From JAZDFC01 sp043808235 (GTDB lineage Bacteria; Bacteroidota; Ignavibacteria; Ignavibacteriales; Melioribacteraceae): 64,000 nucleotides of DNA. The notes beneath the pieces are model-generated. The model searched no databases. It was not told the DNA's origin and worked only from the letters and a program-made list of their open reading frames with translations. The position numbers and the translations under genes are program-made. The number at the start of each line of letters is the position of its first letter. The first letter of the stretch is position 1. The stretch lies in NCBI GenBank assembly GCA_043808235.1, contig JAZDFC010000031.1, forward strand, positions 62,001-126,000, given 5' to 3'. Shown here in pieces: positions 8,835 through 18,192 of the stretch.

Positions 8835-9269
8835 ATGACAGAAATAAAACGAAGTATAAACATTGAGGCTCCCGTAAATAAAGTTTTCGAATATGCTTCT
8901 GACTTTTTAAAATGGTCTGAGTTTTTTGAAGGTGTTTCTGACTTTAAACCAATAACTGAAATAACTCACGGCAATGGCACCAAATTGATTTACAAAGCTA
9001 AAATGCTGGGAATAAAGGTGACAGTAGGAACTGAGTTACAACAATTCAAAGTAAATGAAGGTTGGATTGGAAAATCATTTAAAGGTACAGAGCATAAAAC
9101 TCAGTGGATTTTTAAAATGTCAAATGGTAATACTGAGGTTACCTATATCTTAAATTATAAATTCCCAATGGGAAGGTTCCTTGATAAAAAGTTTATGCAA
9201 CCTGCATGGATAAAGATAATTGAAAATTCACTGCAGAACCTAAAAAACATAATGGAAAAAAAACGTTAA
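8835..9269 (+). CDS. SRPBCC (START/polyketide-cyclase-like) ligand-binding protein
   Basis: A 144-residue protein with the SRPBCC/Bet v1-like pattern: a first strand MTEIKRSINIEAP, a helix NKVFEYASDFLKWSEF, alternating strands, then a long C-terminal helix. It has no signal peptide. Such domains bind hydrophobic ligands or act as small cyclases or co-chaperones; none can be singled out here. I chose ATG 8835 because GAG at 8825-8827 is well placed; the TTG two codons earlier at 8829 is possible but less likely. It stands alone between two repeat copies. Confidence 0.75.
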   Translation: MTEIKRSINIEAPVNKVFEYASDFLKWSEFFEGVSDFKPITEITHGNGTKLIYKAKMLGIKVTVGTELQQFKVNEGWIGKSFKGTEHKTQWIFKMSNGNTEVTYILNYKFPMGRFLDKKFMQPAWIKIIENSLQNLKNIMEKKR

Positions 9270-9378
9270 GTTTCTATTCCGTGAGTCGAATTAGAAAACG
9301 GTTGTAATACGGGGTTATTTCAATATTGATGAACGCTTTAAAGAAAATAGGTTATGCGGTATGATATCTTTAATCCAT

Positions 9379-9650
9379 CAAACGGAACCCGTCAAAGTAA
9401 CGCCGGGCAGGTGCCGGACAGGAAAGTAAAGGGTCCCCGACTAAAAACGTCGGGGCAGACTAAGATAAAAAATATTTTTCCCCGGCGTTAAACGCCGGGC
9501 AAGCCCCGACAAGTCGGGATGAACAATTATTTTGAGCAGCCCCAGTAAGAACCGGAAAGGTTTGAGTGATTTTAAAGTTTCTTTCGGAAAGTTATTTGCA
9601 CGTAAATATGATTTATTCTAAGAAACATTTTTATAAATTAATAGTTACAC
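9379..9650 (+). repeat. structured intergenic repeat, copy B
   Basis: This is the second copy of the element at 6350. After the shared 61-base core come a 7-bp stem CCCCGAC/GTCGGGG (9435-9441 with 9449-9455), an 8-bp stem CCCGGCGT/ACGCCGGG (9481-9488 with 9492-9499), a CCCGAC/GTCGGG stem (9505-9510 with 9513-9518), an AACCGGAAAGGTT hairpin (9550-9562) and a conserved A+T-rich tail. The first stem is longer than in copy A, but both arms changed together, which suggests the fold matters. No ORF is present. The rest of the 9270-9711 gap is unremarkable. Confidence 0.65.
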
Positions 9651-9711
9651 TAATTGAAAAGTCTGTCTGCTCGGTGTTTGATTTGCCACCGTTAAAATTA
9701 GGGGAAAAATC

Positions 9712-11937
9712 ATGAAACTGAAGTTTGTCATCTTTCGAAACTTATTTGTTGGTTTTTTATTTGTGCTCACATTTAATTTACATGCCTCCGATAAAGAATC
9801 AATCGGTCCATATGGAGGAAGATTTAGATGTATCTCAATCTCAAAATCCAATCCTGAGGTTATGTATACCGGTACATATTTTGGCGGTATGTATAAGTCA
9901 ACCGATTACGGAGACAGCTGGGAATATCTCGGTTTACGCAACGACGGCGATATAATTACCTCAATTGCAATTGACTGCACCGATCCAAATTCTGTGTATT
10001 ACTGTTATTATTCCAGTATCACCGACGAAAGCGGTGCATTTAAAAGCAATTATGGCGGGCTGACGTGGGAACAGTTGTTCGCTTCGGCAAGAGTTGTAAG
10101 TACTTCTCTCCTAATGCCGCGAGTAATGTTTGTTGGCAACAATAACGGATTTTATAAATCGACTGATGGCGGCAATGAATTTATTAGGTCAAACTACGAA
10201 TTCGGATTCAATAATTTTTGCGCTGTTCAAGCAGACCCGGTTGATCCATATATTATTTACGTCGGCACAGACGATGCAATTTATAAATCAACGGATTCGG
10301 GTGATACGTGGATAAAATTACGGGATGTATTCCAATTTTCAACTTACCCCGGAATAGTAAATGATATTTCCATATCACCGGTAAATAATAATATAATTTC
10401 TGTTGCCACAATTTATGACGGACTGCTTATCAGCACAGACGGCGGGTTAAGCTGGTTCAAAAAGGATTTTGGAGTGCAGGTGCACGGAACCTTTTGTGAT
10501 AACACGAACGAAAATATTATTTGCGCTGCTCATCTTAGTGGCTTTGAAATGAGCAATGATTTGGGGCAGTCTTTCCATGCGCTAAAGGATGGACGTTTTA
10601 AAGCTGCGGAGATTAATGAATGTAATTTTTACGTTATTGAAGAATACGAAGGCACAATATTAAAAAGCAGTAATCAAGGTATAACATGGGAAGATGCAAT
10701 TAATGGGATAAGTAATGTTACTGCGTATTCAGGTATCATAGTAGATGATAAAAGCGATGATCTCCTTTCAATTGTTTCTGCCGGTTATAACGGCAAATTA
10801 ATAAAATATAACGGCGACGAATGGGAAACCATTTCTTCAAATTTTGAAGGTGGTGATTTATACCGGAATCCGGGCAATCAACATCTGTATTTTCTTGGAG
10901 ATACATTTTATAAATGCGAAAATAATTTATACCAGCATTGGGAATTCAGCAGCGGCGGTTTGCCATATTGCCTTCCTCAGGATATCGCAATAAATAATGA
11001 TGATCTCTATCTTGGGTGTACAACAAATTTTGAAGGATTGGACGCAGGTATTTACAAATCTACGGATGAAGGCAATACCTGGTTTATTTCGAGTGAAGGA
11101 TTACCATTAGTTGAAAGAAGCCAGGGTGACACTACAGTACTTAGTCCAATTTATATTTATTCAATTTGCCTGGATCCCGATAACACAGAATGTTTATATG
11201 CAGCCGGTTACCAGGATTTATTCAAGTCCACTAATTCAGGTGCGTATTGGTCAAAAATATGTTCAATCAACAAAGTAATAATCCTGGAAATATTAGTCGA
11301 CCCGGTAGCATCAAACATACTTTATGTTATGGCAGGATCGGTTAATGATCATATGCCTTATTCATTATATAAAAGTACGGATAGCGGAGTTACTTTCACC
11401 AAGATAGACTGTGGCTTACCCCTGGTTTACTGTCTATTCTATGATGATAATGAAAATATTTTATATGCGGGGGGGAAAGACGGGATTGTCAGATCAGCCG
11501 ACAGAGGTTTAACCTGGGAAAATATCGGCGAATGGAACAATGAAACTGTTTCTCTCCTAGCAAAGCGGCCCGGCAGTTCACTAATTTATGCCGGCACTAA
11601 AGAAAGCGGTGTTTATAAAATAAATCTTACACCGTCCGGTGTTGAACAAAATTCAACCGAAATACCATCAGAATTTAAACTTGAGCAAAATTATCCGAAC
11701 CCGTTTAATCCGGAAACAGTAATCAGCTGGCAGCTTGCAGCCGGCAGTAAAGTAACACTAAATATTTATGATGTGTTGGGAAGAGAAATTGCTACGTTTG
11801 TTGATGAATTCCAGGAAGCGGGTATCCATCATTCCACATTCTCTACTCAGCATTACTCGTTACCAAGCGGAGTTTATTTTTATCAATTAAAAACAAATAA
11901 TTTTATTCAGACAAAAAAGATGGTCTTGTTAAGATGA
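9712..11937 (+). CDS. secreted BNR/Ycf48-like beta-propeller protein with T9SS sorting domain
   Basis: A 741-residue exported protein: a signal peptide (residues 1-25, ending LHAS), then many propeller repeats of the form YKSTDxGxxW spread over about residues 30-640 (for example YKSTDYGDSW, YKSTDSGDTW, YKSTDEGNTW), as in BNR/sortilin/Ycf48-like folds. The C-terminal ~85 residues are a type A T9SS sorting domain with FKLEQNYPNPFNPETV, GVYFYQLKT and a final KKMVLLR. It is therefore probably secreted through the type IX system and anchored or released at the surface. GGGG precedes the ATG at a normal distance. Its TGA overlaps the ATG of the next gene by four bases. The ligand is unknown. Confidence 0.85.
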   Translation: MKLKFVIFRNLFVGFLFVLTFNLHASDKESIGPYGGRFRCISISKSNPEVMYTGTYFGGMYKSTDYGDSWEYLGLRNDGDIITSIAIDCTDPNSVYYCYYSSITDESGAFKSNYGGLTWEQLFASARVVSTSLLMPRVMFVGNNNGFYKSTDGGNEFIRSNYEFGFNNFCAVQADPVDPYIIYVGTDDAIYKSTDSGDTWIKLRDVFQFSTYPGIVNDISISPVNNNIISVATIYDGLLISTDGGLSWFKKDFGVQVHGTFCDNTNENIICAAHLSGFEMSNDLGQSFHALKDGRFKAAEINECNFYVIEEYEGTILKSSNQGITWEDAINGISNVTAYSGIIVDDKSDDLLSIVSAGYNGKLIKYNGDEWETISSNFEGGDLYRNPGNQHLYFLGDTFYKCENNLYQHWEFSSGGLPYCLPQDIAINNDDLYLGCTTNFEGLDAGIYKSTDEGNTWFISSEGLPLVERSQGDTTVLSPIYIYSICLDPDNTECLYAAGYQDLFKSTNSGAYWSKICSINKVIILEILVDPVASNILYVMAGSVNDHMPYSLYKSTDSGVTFTKIDCGLPLVYCLFYDDNENILYAGGKDGIVRSADRGLTWENIGEWNNETVSLLAKRPGSSLIYAGTKESGVYKINLTPSGVEQNSTEIPSEFKLEQNYPNPFNPETVISWQLAAGSKVTLNIYDVLGREIATFVDEFQEAGIHHSTFSTQHYSLPSGVYFYQLKTNNFIQTKKMVLLR

Positions 11938-12905
11938 TCGAAAATTATTTGGCAGGCAAAATGGCAGACTATAAAAATAATGTAACTCGATATCTCGTCA
12001 ATTTTATTGGCTCGTTATTATTAATTATAGGAGTTATTGCTGCCCTTTACGCTCCATTGGAAATTTATTGTTACTACTTATTCACCGAAGGCGGCACGTT
12101 CCATTACGAAGGATTTGGATTTGGTTCATTGATGTTCGGAAATATCACGTTACAGATTATTGGTTATTATCTAATCGCGATTGTATTTATCCCTCTCGGA
12201 TATGGTCATTTGAAGAAACGAATATGGATTCAAAATATATCGCTTACATTATTGCGCGTATGGTTGATAATAGGTTTACCAATATTGCCGATGGTTTTTT
12301 TCATTTTCGTTTCTACCAAAGAACCTTCAATCACTGTTGGAATATTAGCTGCCATCTTTTGTGTCCTTATTTATTCATTGATTCCGTTTCTACTAATAAG
12401 ATTTTATAAAAGTGAAAGACTTACTAGCGTGCTGATAAAGTTGGATGGGGAACGAAGTATTATTCAGAATTACAGTGTTTCTATTTTGGTCCTAATTACA
12501 TTGTATGCGTTTTATATTTTGGTATTCCACGAACTGTTATTATTCAGAGGCATATTCCCTCTTTTTGGTAAATGGCTTACCGAATTAAATGGAGTGATGG
12601 TTATAAGCTCATCGATAATATTTTTTGTGATTCTAATTCTTGGCACGCTGAATTTTAAATTATGGGCGTGGTGGGCAGCAATTTTATATTTTGTTTTTTT
12701 TACGATTTCTTTGATTGCCACTTTTTTATCATCAGATTTAATTCAGATAATTACTATTTTGAAATTACCTCAAAAGGAGATAGACGCTATAAGAAACGTG
12801 CCTTTGAATGGAATTCATCTTTCAATGTTTTTTGGAATTCCGCTGTTTCTGACTTTTTGCACGATTATTATTTCAAGAAAATATTTCACAAAGAAGCTGA
12901 ATTAA
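11934..12905 (+). CDS. multi-pass membrane protein, unknown function
   Basis: A 323-residue protein with roughly eight hydrophobic helices and few charged loops. The ATG overlaps the preceding stop in an ATGA arrangement, so the two genes are probably co-translated. A second ATG at 11961 (residue 10) is an alternative start. I see no EExxR, transporter or enzyme motif. The link to the T9SS propeller upstream is positional only. Confidence 0.65.
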   Translation: MIENYLAGKMADYKNNVTRYLVNFIGSLLLIIGVIAALYAPLEIYCYYLFTEGGTFHYEGFGFGSLMFGNITLQIIGYYLIAIVFIPLGYGHLKKRIWIQNISLTLLRVWLIIGLPILPMVFFIFVSTKEPSITVGILAAIFCVLIYSLIPFLLIRFYKSERLTSVLIKLDGERSIIQNYSVSILVLITLYAFYILVFHELLLFRGIFPLFGKWLTELNGVMVISSSIIFFVILILGTLNFKLWAWWAAILYFVFFTISLIATFLSSDLIQIITILKLPQKEIDAIRNVPLNGIHLSMFFGIPLFLTFCTIIISRKYFTKKLN

Positions 12906-12910
12906 AAGAA

Positions 12911-13324
12911 ATGAAATTACTATTCATCGTTTTATTTTTTGCTGATGGTCTGCTCGCGCAATCAACAGACTGTTTAAAGTACGAACCGGGATACGGAAAC
13001 CGTTGACGGAATTATTCAGAGAGATACAATTGCCGGATCCCCGAATTATGAAAGCATCGAAGACGGGGATAAGCCGGATGTTTATTGGATTCTTAAATGG
13101 TTGTAAGTAAAGTGACTGTAACCGGAACTATGTTTCATTCAATTACGGCGCGTCATAAAACTACAGTTCTAATAAATGTATTGAATTATGTAGAACGAAA
13201 ATACGCTGAACAGCAAAAAACTTTCGACCGCGAAAAAGCTTTTAAACTTCACGATGTTGGCAGTGATAATATTGATTATAAAAAATATCGCTTTAGTAAT
13301 AAGCCGCTACTCAAATTAAATTGA
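12911..13324 (+). pseudogene. decayed DUF4431-type secreted protein gene
   Basis: The gene begins at ATG 12911 with a signal peptide (LLFIVLFFADGLLAQ) and the start of a DUF4431-like domain (CLKYEPG), then hits a stop in frame at 13006. A shift of frame near 12995-13000 restores the expected continuation DTETVDGIIQRDTIAGSPNY and SIEDGDKPDVYWILK, which ends at a stop near 13104. A third frame from 13097 gives the usual domain end, VTVTGTMFHSITARHKTTVL. The middle of the domain, between YWILK and VTVTGT, is missing. The gene therefore carries a frameshift and an internal deletion. The family assignment rests on remembered motifs and should be tested by a profile search. Confidence 0.6.
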
Positions 13325-13436
13325 ATCGATATCAAATAAATCTTTCGAGAAGACTCAATCAACGAAGTTTTAGACTTTTGAAAAAGCCGGGTCAATAGTT
13401 ATTTTGATATAGAATATAATTACGAGGAAACAACTA

Positions 13437-14576
13437 ATGAAGATCAACAATACTCATTCTTCATCAAAAAAATCCCGCCGCGATTTTCTTAAACAATTTT
13501 CACTTGGAGTAGGAGCCGCATCGATAGCAATCGCATCTCCGTCTTTTGCCTCTTCCCTATTCAGGCCAAAGTTAAAATCCGGGAATAAGAGATTGGGAAT
13601 TGCATTAGTCGGACTCGGTAGTTACAGCACATATCAATTAGCACCCGCATTACAGGAAACAGAAAATTGTTATCTTGCCGGAATCGTAACAGGTACACCG
13701 TCAAAAGCCGAATCATGGATGGATAAATATGATATCCCGAAACAAAATATTTACAACTACGAAAATTTTGATGAGATAACGAATAATAAAGACATCGACA
13801 TTATCTATGTTGTTCTTCCGAACTCGATGCATGCCGAATTTACAATTCGTGCTGCACGTGCAGGCAAACATGTGATATGCGAAAAGCCGATGGCATTGAA
13901 TGTTACAGAATGCGAGTCTATGATAAAAGCATGCGAGGATAATAAGGTAAGGTTGGCAATCGGATACCGGATTCAGTTCGAGGAAACGATGAAAGAAGTA
14001 ATGCGTTTGGGACAGGAAGAAGAATTCGGAAAAATTCAATTGATTAACGGCTCAGCAGGTTTTTTAATGAGAGATAACAAAAACTGGCGAACAAGAAAAA
14101 ATATGGGCGGCGGTCCGATGCAGGACATTGGAATTTATGCTCTCAACGCTGCTCGCATGATAACCGGGCAGGAACCGCTTTGGGTTACTGCTCAAGCATA
14201 TAATTCCCGTCCCGAATTATTTACCGAAATTAATGAAACGGTTACATGGCAGATGCAATTTACCGGCGGGGCAATTGCAAACTTAACAGGAAGTTTCGGA
14301 ATGTACGTCCGTGATTTATTTGTTACCGCTGAAGACGGTTGGATAAGTATGAATCCTTACTGGACATACAATGGAATTAGAGCAACCACTTCGGATGGAC
14401 CGATTGAATTTCCGGAACGATTCCAACAGGCTGTTCAACTGGATGAAATGGCGAGATGCTTCATGGAAAATGAAACTTTTAGAGCAGATGGGTATGAAGG
14501 ACTGAAAGATGTGAAGATCATTAATGCAATCGAAGAATCAATTTTAAATGACGGGAAAAAAATAACGATTATATAA
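13437..14576 (+). CDS. Gfo/Idh/MocA-family oxidoreductase, Tat-exported
   Basis: A 379-residue NAD(P)-dependent sugar oxidoreductase. The N-terminus carries a twin-arginine signal (KSRRDFLKQF at residues 12-21, followed by a moderately hydrophobic Ala-rich segment), as in periplasmic glucose-fructose oxidoreductase, which is exported with its cofactor bound. The Rossmann motif GIALVGLGSYS lies at about 54-64 and the family signature VICEKPMALN at about 142-151. A GGGPMQDIGIY motif lies in the substrate-domain region. GAGGAA precedes ATG 13437. It likely oxidises or reduces a sugar or sugar derivative in the periplasm. It is not tightly linked to neighbours, although a galactan locus begins 3.6 kb away on the other strand. 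Confidence 0.85.
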   Translation: MKINNTHSSSKKSRRDFLKQFSLGVGAASIAIASPSFASSLFRPKLKSGNKRLGIALVGLGSYSTYQLAPALQETENCYLAGIVTGTPSKAESWMDKYDIPKQNIYNYENFDEITNNKDIDIIYVVLPNSMHAEFTIRAARAGKHVICEKPMALNVTECESMIKACEDNKVRLAIGYRIQFEETMKEVMRLGQEEEFGKIQLINGSAGFLMRDNKNWRTRKNMGGGPMQDIGIYALNAARMITGQEPLWVTAQAYNSRPELFTEINETVTWQMQFTGGAIANLTGSFGMYVRDLFVTAEDGWISMNPYWTYNGIRATTSDGPIEFPERFQQAVQLDEMARCFMENETFRADGYEGLKDVKIINAIEESILNDGKKITII

Positions 14577-14609
14577 TTCTTCAAATCTTGCCTCAATAAT
14601 TGCTTTATC

Positions 14610-14657
14610 CTCAAGAATATTTTGTTTTGATTGACCAGGCAATAAAACAAACTTGAG
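14610..14657. other. inverted repeat downstream of the oxidoreductase gene
   Basis: CTCAAG (14610-14615) and TTTGTTTT (14621-14628) pair with AAAACAAA (14644-14651) and CTTGAG (14652-14657). The stem has 14 paired bases with a 5-base bulge and a 15-base loop. No T-run follows, so a terminator role is only possible. Confidence 0.35.
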
Positions 14658-14784
14658 TAAATAGTGCACCGATTAAGATATTGCTATTTTAGCTAAAAGA
14701 TTTTAATTTTCTGTTGTGGCAATAGAAGATAATGGTGGGTTAATAAATTCAATCAATTATCATTTATTAAAGATCAGAGGCATT

Positions 14785-17499
14785 ATGGGCACTAAAAGAT
14801 TTATCAGAGCTTTTAGCGTTGTAGCTATATCCTTTTCTTGGTTTACCATTTCCATTTATTCCCAGTACAAAGAAATTAACGGGATAAAATTTCCTGTTGA
14901 TTTCAAGATTCAACAGAGTGAGACAGAGCAGAGTTTTTCTAAAACTTTAGAAGATACTATCCACTACGAAACTTTGCCAAAATTGAAAGATGATTTTCAG
15001 GTAAATGTCGGGTGCGGAGATTTCGGAGCCAACCAGGCATATATAAAAATCGCGAATGATCCTGAGGGTGGGTTCATGTGCGTATGGAATGATTTTCGAA
15101 ATGGAGATAAGCAGGTAAATGCCCAGTTATTTGATAGAAATTGTCAAAGAATCGGCGATGTAATCTATGTTTCGGAAGGAAATGCAAATTGGAATTCGGC
15201 ACCCAATATAGTTTTTAATAAAGTCAGCAAAGAATATATCATTACATGGGCAGGAACAGGCCACGATATTCTGTTTCAGAGAATAAATTTATTCGGCGAA
15301 AAAATAAGTCTAAATATTACTACAAATCAATTCTACCGAACTAATACAAATAATCCTTCTGCCGCAATCGATAAATGCGGGAATATTATTATTACATGGA
15401 CATCGGATGTTTATTGCTGCCTTAATGAAAAAAATTATTACAGGATTTTTGATAAAGAAGGAAATTCGATTACGGACCAATGGTCTCCTAACGGTCCTCA
15501 AAATAATCATATAACGAGCGGTGGAAGAGACAATAGAATTACGTCCGATAGCACAGGAAGATGCATGATAGTATGGAGTTGTTCTGTAAATGGTCAATCA
15601 GAAATAGTAATGCAGGGAGTTGATACAATAGGTAATTTATATTCAGAACCAATAGTTATTAGTGAGCCGGCACTAAATATCTCCGATATTTTCCCCACTA
15701 TAACATGTACCAATGATGGATTTTTTCTCATAGTATGGAATGCCGATAAAAATATTGATGGCAGAATTTTTAATCCCGAATTAGGATTTGTGACCCCAGA
15801 ATTTACAATAGCTGAATTTCCCTATTATGGAGCAGCCTTTGGTATTTCTTCCGACTGCGAGAATAATTTTTACATTTTTTGGTTTGCCGATGGAGCGCAC
15901 AGTCTAGTAATATCCAAATATGGGTCTGTTATTCAGGATACAAAAGAAGTGACTTTTGAATCACCGATAAAATGGGGAAATGGACCGAGTTTAAGTCAGA
16001 ACATCGCCGGAATTATAAATTTAGCATACTGTGGAAATAACCGTTATCAATCAGATGTCATGTTACAGCAATTCGATGACTCATTTTTGGCAAAAAACGC
16101 CTCAATAAAAGTTGCTGACGATGATTGTAGTTCATCTCAAAAGAATCCAAAAATAAAATTCAACAAAACGGGAGTATCGCTTATTATTTGGGAAGATAGC
16201 CGTAATGGGTATAACGATTTATACGGCCAAATTCTTGATGAAAACGGAGACCCGCTCAATTCAAATTTTAAAATAAATACTGATGCGAATATATTATGGG
16301 CTTCAGACGCAATTATAAATATCGATAACGAAAATAATTTTCTTGTTTTGTTCTCCGGTGGAAGAGATAATTATCGGAATCTTGTAATTCAGAAAATATC
16401 CCAGGTTGGAACTTTGATCGGGCCTAACCATTGGATAACCGAAGGTTATGAGTATTCTTCAGATTATTTTAAAAATATTATTCAGCAGAACAAAAACGGC
16501 GACATATTTTTAACATGGTACTCAGTAATTCCTTCCAATGTTTATACGCAAAAAGTCAATTCATCGCTAATACCTAAAGGCGAACCTAAAATTATTTTCA
16601 CGTCCTCGGATTCCTCTCCTAAATATGTATTGGACATTTCGACTAATCAAAATTTCAACACGTTATTAGTCTGGAAAGATTATAATATGGATACCGCGCA
16701 AGAGGGCAAAATCTTATACGCAGCCGTAATGAACAGCGAAGGTAAAATTGTCCGTGATAAATTTGAAGTGGCTACAATCTCTCCAGATAAATCCTTTAAT
16801 ATGTGCGATTGTGTAATCGATGATGAAAATAATCTTACTATTATGTGGAGCGAATGCGAGACTTATGGTTATAAATCCAACTTCAATGTGAAAAGATATT
16901 ATAATTCGAACAACGATGTGAAAATGAATTCATTTGTCCTTGATTATGTTAACGCTGCTCTACAAATTTTATCCTTCGAAGATAGAAAACTACTTGTAGC
17001 ATGGGAAGAAAATAATAAGCTGTACTCGTATTTATTTAATGATTTTTTATCCACTTATTCAGCGATATTACTTCATGAATTCGATGTTCCGTACAGTCCA
17101 TACTTCGCATTTTCGGGAGATGTAATTAATAATAAAATTCTTCTGAGTTATGAAAGTCCGCAGAATAGAGAAACTGGTTTTGATATCTATGCAAATATTC
17201 AGACGCTGGATCAAAATAATATTTATATGGATGCTCCAGGAACTGAAAGTCTAACCTCTGCTTATCCAAATCCAAGCGAAAATACAGTTAGTTTTCAATA
17301 TGCAATCACAAAACAGGCAAATATATCTGTTGCAGTTTATAACATACTCGGACAAAAAATTGCAGAATTAGAAAACGGATCAAAAGAACCGGGTATTTAT
17401 ACGGTCAATTTCAATACGGAGAATCTCGCTGCCGGTGTATATTTCTTTTACTATCACGGCATCGACTCTTATTCAAAAAAATTCATTGTTGTGAAATAA
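14785..17499 (+). CDS. large secreted protein with T9SS sorting domain
   Basis: A 904-residue exported protein. The signal peptide covers about residues 1-27 (hydrophobic core VVAISFSWFTISIYS). The body is rich in Trp, Asn and Asp, with repeated phrases such as VWNDFRNGD, IIWEDSRNGYND and LVAWEENN, which suggest a beta-propeller or repeated beta-sandwich. The last ~75 residues are a T9SS type A sorting domain: SAYPNPSENTVSF, AVYNILGQKIAEL and GVYFFYYHG. I chose ATG 14785 because GAGG at 14777-14780 precedes it and the signal peptide then begins at the N-terminus; an upstream ATG-like start at 14716 adds 23 unlikely residues. The repeats resemble surface proteins of unknown role in this lineage. 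Confidence 0.8.
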   Translation: MGTKRFIRAFSVVAISFSWFTISIYSQYKEINGIKFPVDFKIQQSETEQSFSKTLEDTIHYETLPKLKDDFQVNVGCGDFGANQAYIKIANDPEGGFMCVWNDFRNGDKQVNAQLFDRNCQRIGDVIYVSEGNANWNSAPNIVFNKVSKEYIITWAGTGHDILFQRINLFGEKISLNITTNQFYRTNTNNPSAAIDKCGNIIITWTSDVYCCLNEKNYYRIFDKEGNSITDQWSPNGPQNNHITSGGRDNRITSDSTGRCMIVWSCSVNGQSEIVMQGVDTIGNLYSEPIVISEPALNISDIFPTITCTNDGFFLIVWNADKNIDGRIFNPELGFVTPEFTIAEFPYYGAAFGISSDCENNFYIFWFADGAHSLVISKYGSVIQDTKEVTFESPIKWGNGPSLSQNIAGIINLAYCGNNRYQSDVMLQQFDDSFLAKNASIKVADDDCSSSQKNPKIKFNKTGVSLIIWEDSRNGYNDLYGQILDENGDPLNSNFKINTDANILWASDAIINIDNENNFLVLFSGGRDNYRNLVIQKISQVGTLIGPNHWITEGYEYSSDYFKNIIQQNKNGDIFLTWYSVIPSNVYTQKVNSSLIPKGEPKIIFTSSDSSPKYVLDISTNQNFNTLLVWKDYNMDTAQEGKILYAAVMNSEGKIVRDKFEVATISPDKSFNMCDCVIDDENNLTIMWSECETYGYKSNFNVKRYYNSNNDVKMNSFVLDYVNAALQILSFEDRKLLVAWEENNKLYSYLFNDFLSTYSAILLHEFDVPYSPYFAFSGDVINNKILLSYESPQNRETGFDIYANIQTLDQNNIYMDAPGTESLTSAYPNPSENTVSFQYAITKQANISVAVYNILGQKIAELENGSKEPGIYTVNFNTENLAAGVYFFYYHGIDSYSKKFIVVK

Positions 17500-17514
17500 T
17501 TAGCCGAAAACACT

Positions 17515-18156
17515 ATGAGAGCAAGTGCTATTCTTTTCTTTTATCTTTTTTCACTTCAGTTATTTGCTCAATCCGCTTCGAGCAAAACTCATGAAATTGA
17601 ACTGAGATTAAGTTTAAAAGCAGAAAATGTGACCGATACTTTTGCTCAATATAATCCTATTGATAAAAACTATACAGTGTTCAATACTTTGGGTCAGTTT
17701 GTTATGGGTAATATATTATCAGTAGTATTTTCATTCTTGCCAGCAAGCGCTTCATTTGCTCATTCATGGGGTGGAGGAAGCAAAGAGGTTGGATATTTAC
17801 TTGGCGGTCTGACTTTATCAGCATATATGCTTGGAGCCGGTACCGGCGTTTATTGGATTGCTCATTCTCAAAATAAGGGATTATCTTATTGGGGCACGTG
17901 CGGCTATGCAGCAATTGGAGGGGCTGCGGCACTTCTATCTGTTGCGATTTTATCTACACAATACAATTCATTACCAGGTTATGCCATGGCTTTATTCTTT
18001 CTGCCGACAATCGGCGCTATGATTTATGCATCCGACGAAGCTAACTGGCCAGACATTGTTAGCCAGCAACCAATAGACACAGATTATATTTCGCATCAAG
18101 AAATGATAAACCGAACAAAGTTATTTGAAATGGAGTTGTTAAGAGTGGAATTGTAA
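17515..18156 (+). CDS. membrane protein with signal peptide, unknown function
   Basis: A 213-residue protein beginning with a signal peptide or first helix (SAILFFYLFSLQLFAQS), followed by a short polar stretch and about four Gly/Ala/Ser-rich hydrophobic segments (residues ~60-160) and a charged C-terminal tail. It starts 15 bp after the T9SS gene, so they are probably co-transcribed, although no clear ribosome-binding site is visible. I do not recognise the family. It ends 36 bp before the end of the converging GH5-like gene; no terminator is evident in that gap. Confidence 0.6.
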   Translation: MRASAILFFYLFSLQLFAQSASSKTHEIELRLSLKAENVTDTFAQYNPIDKNYTVFNTLGQFVMGNILSVVFSFLPASASFAHSWGGGSKEVGYLLGGLTLSAYMLGAGTGVYWIAHSQNKGLSYWGTCGYAAIGGAAALLSVAILSTQYNSLPGYAMALFFLPTIGAMIYASDEANWPDIVSQQPIDTDYISHQEMINRTKLFEMELLRVEL

Positions 18157-18192
18157 ATCCCTATTTCAATACATCGGCATGGAGGATTATGA

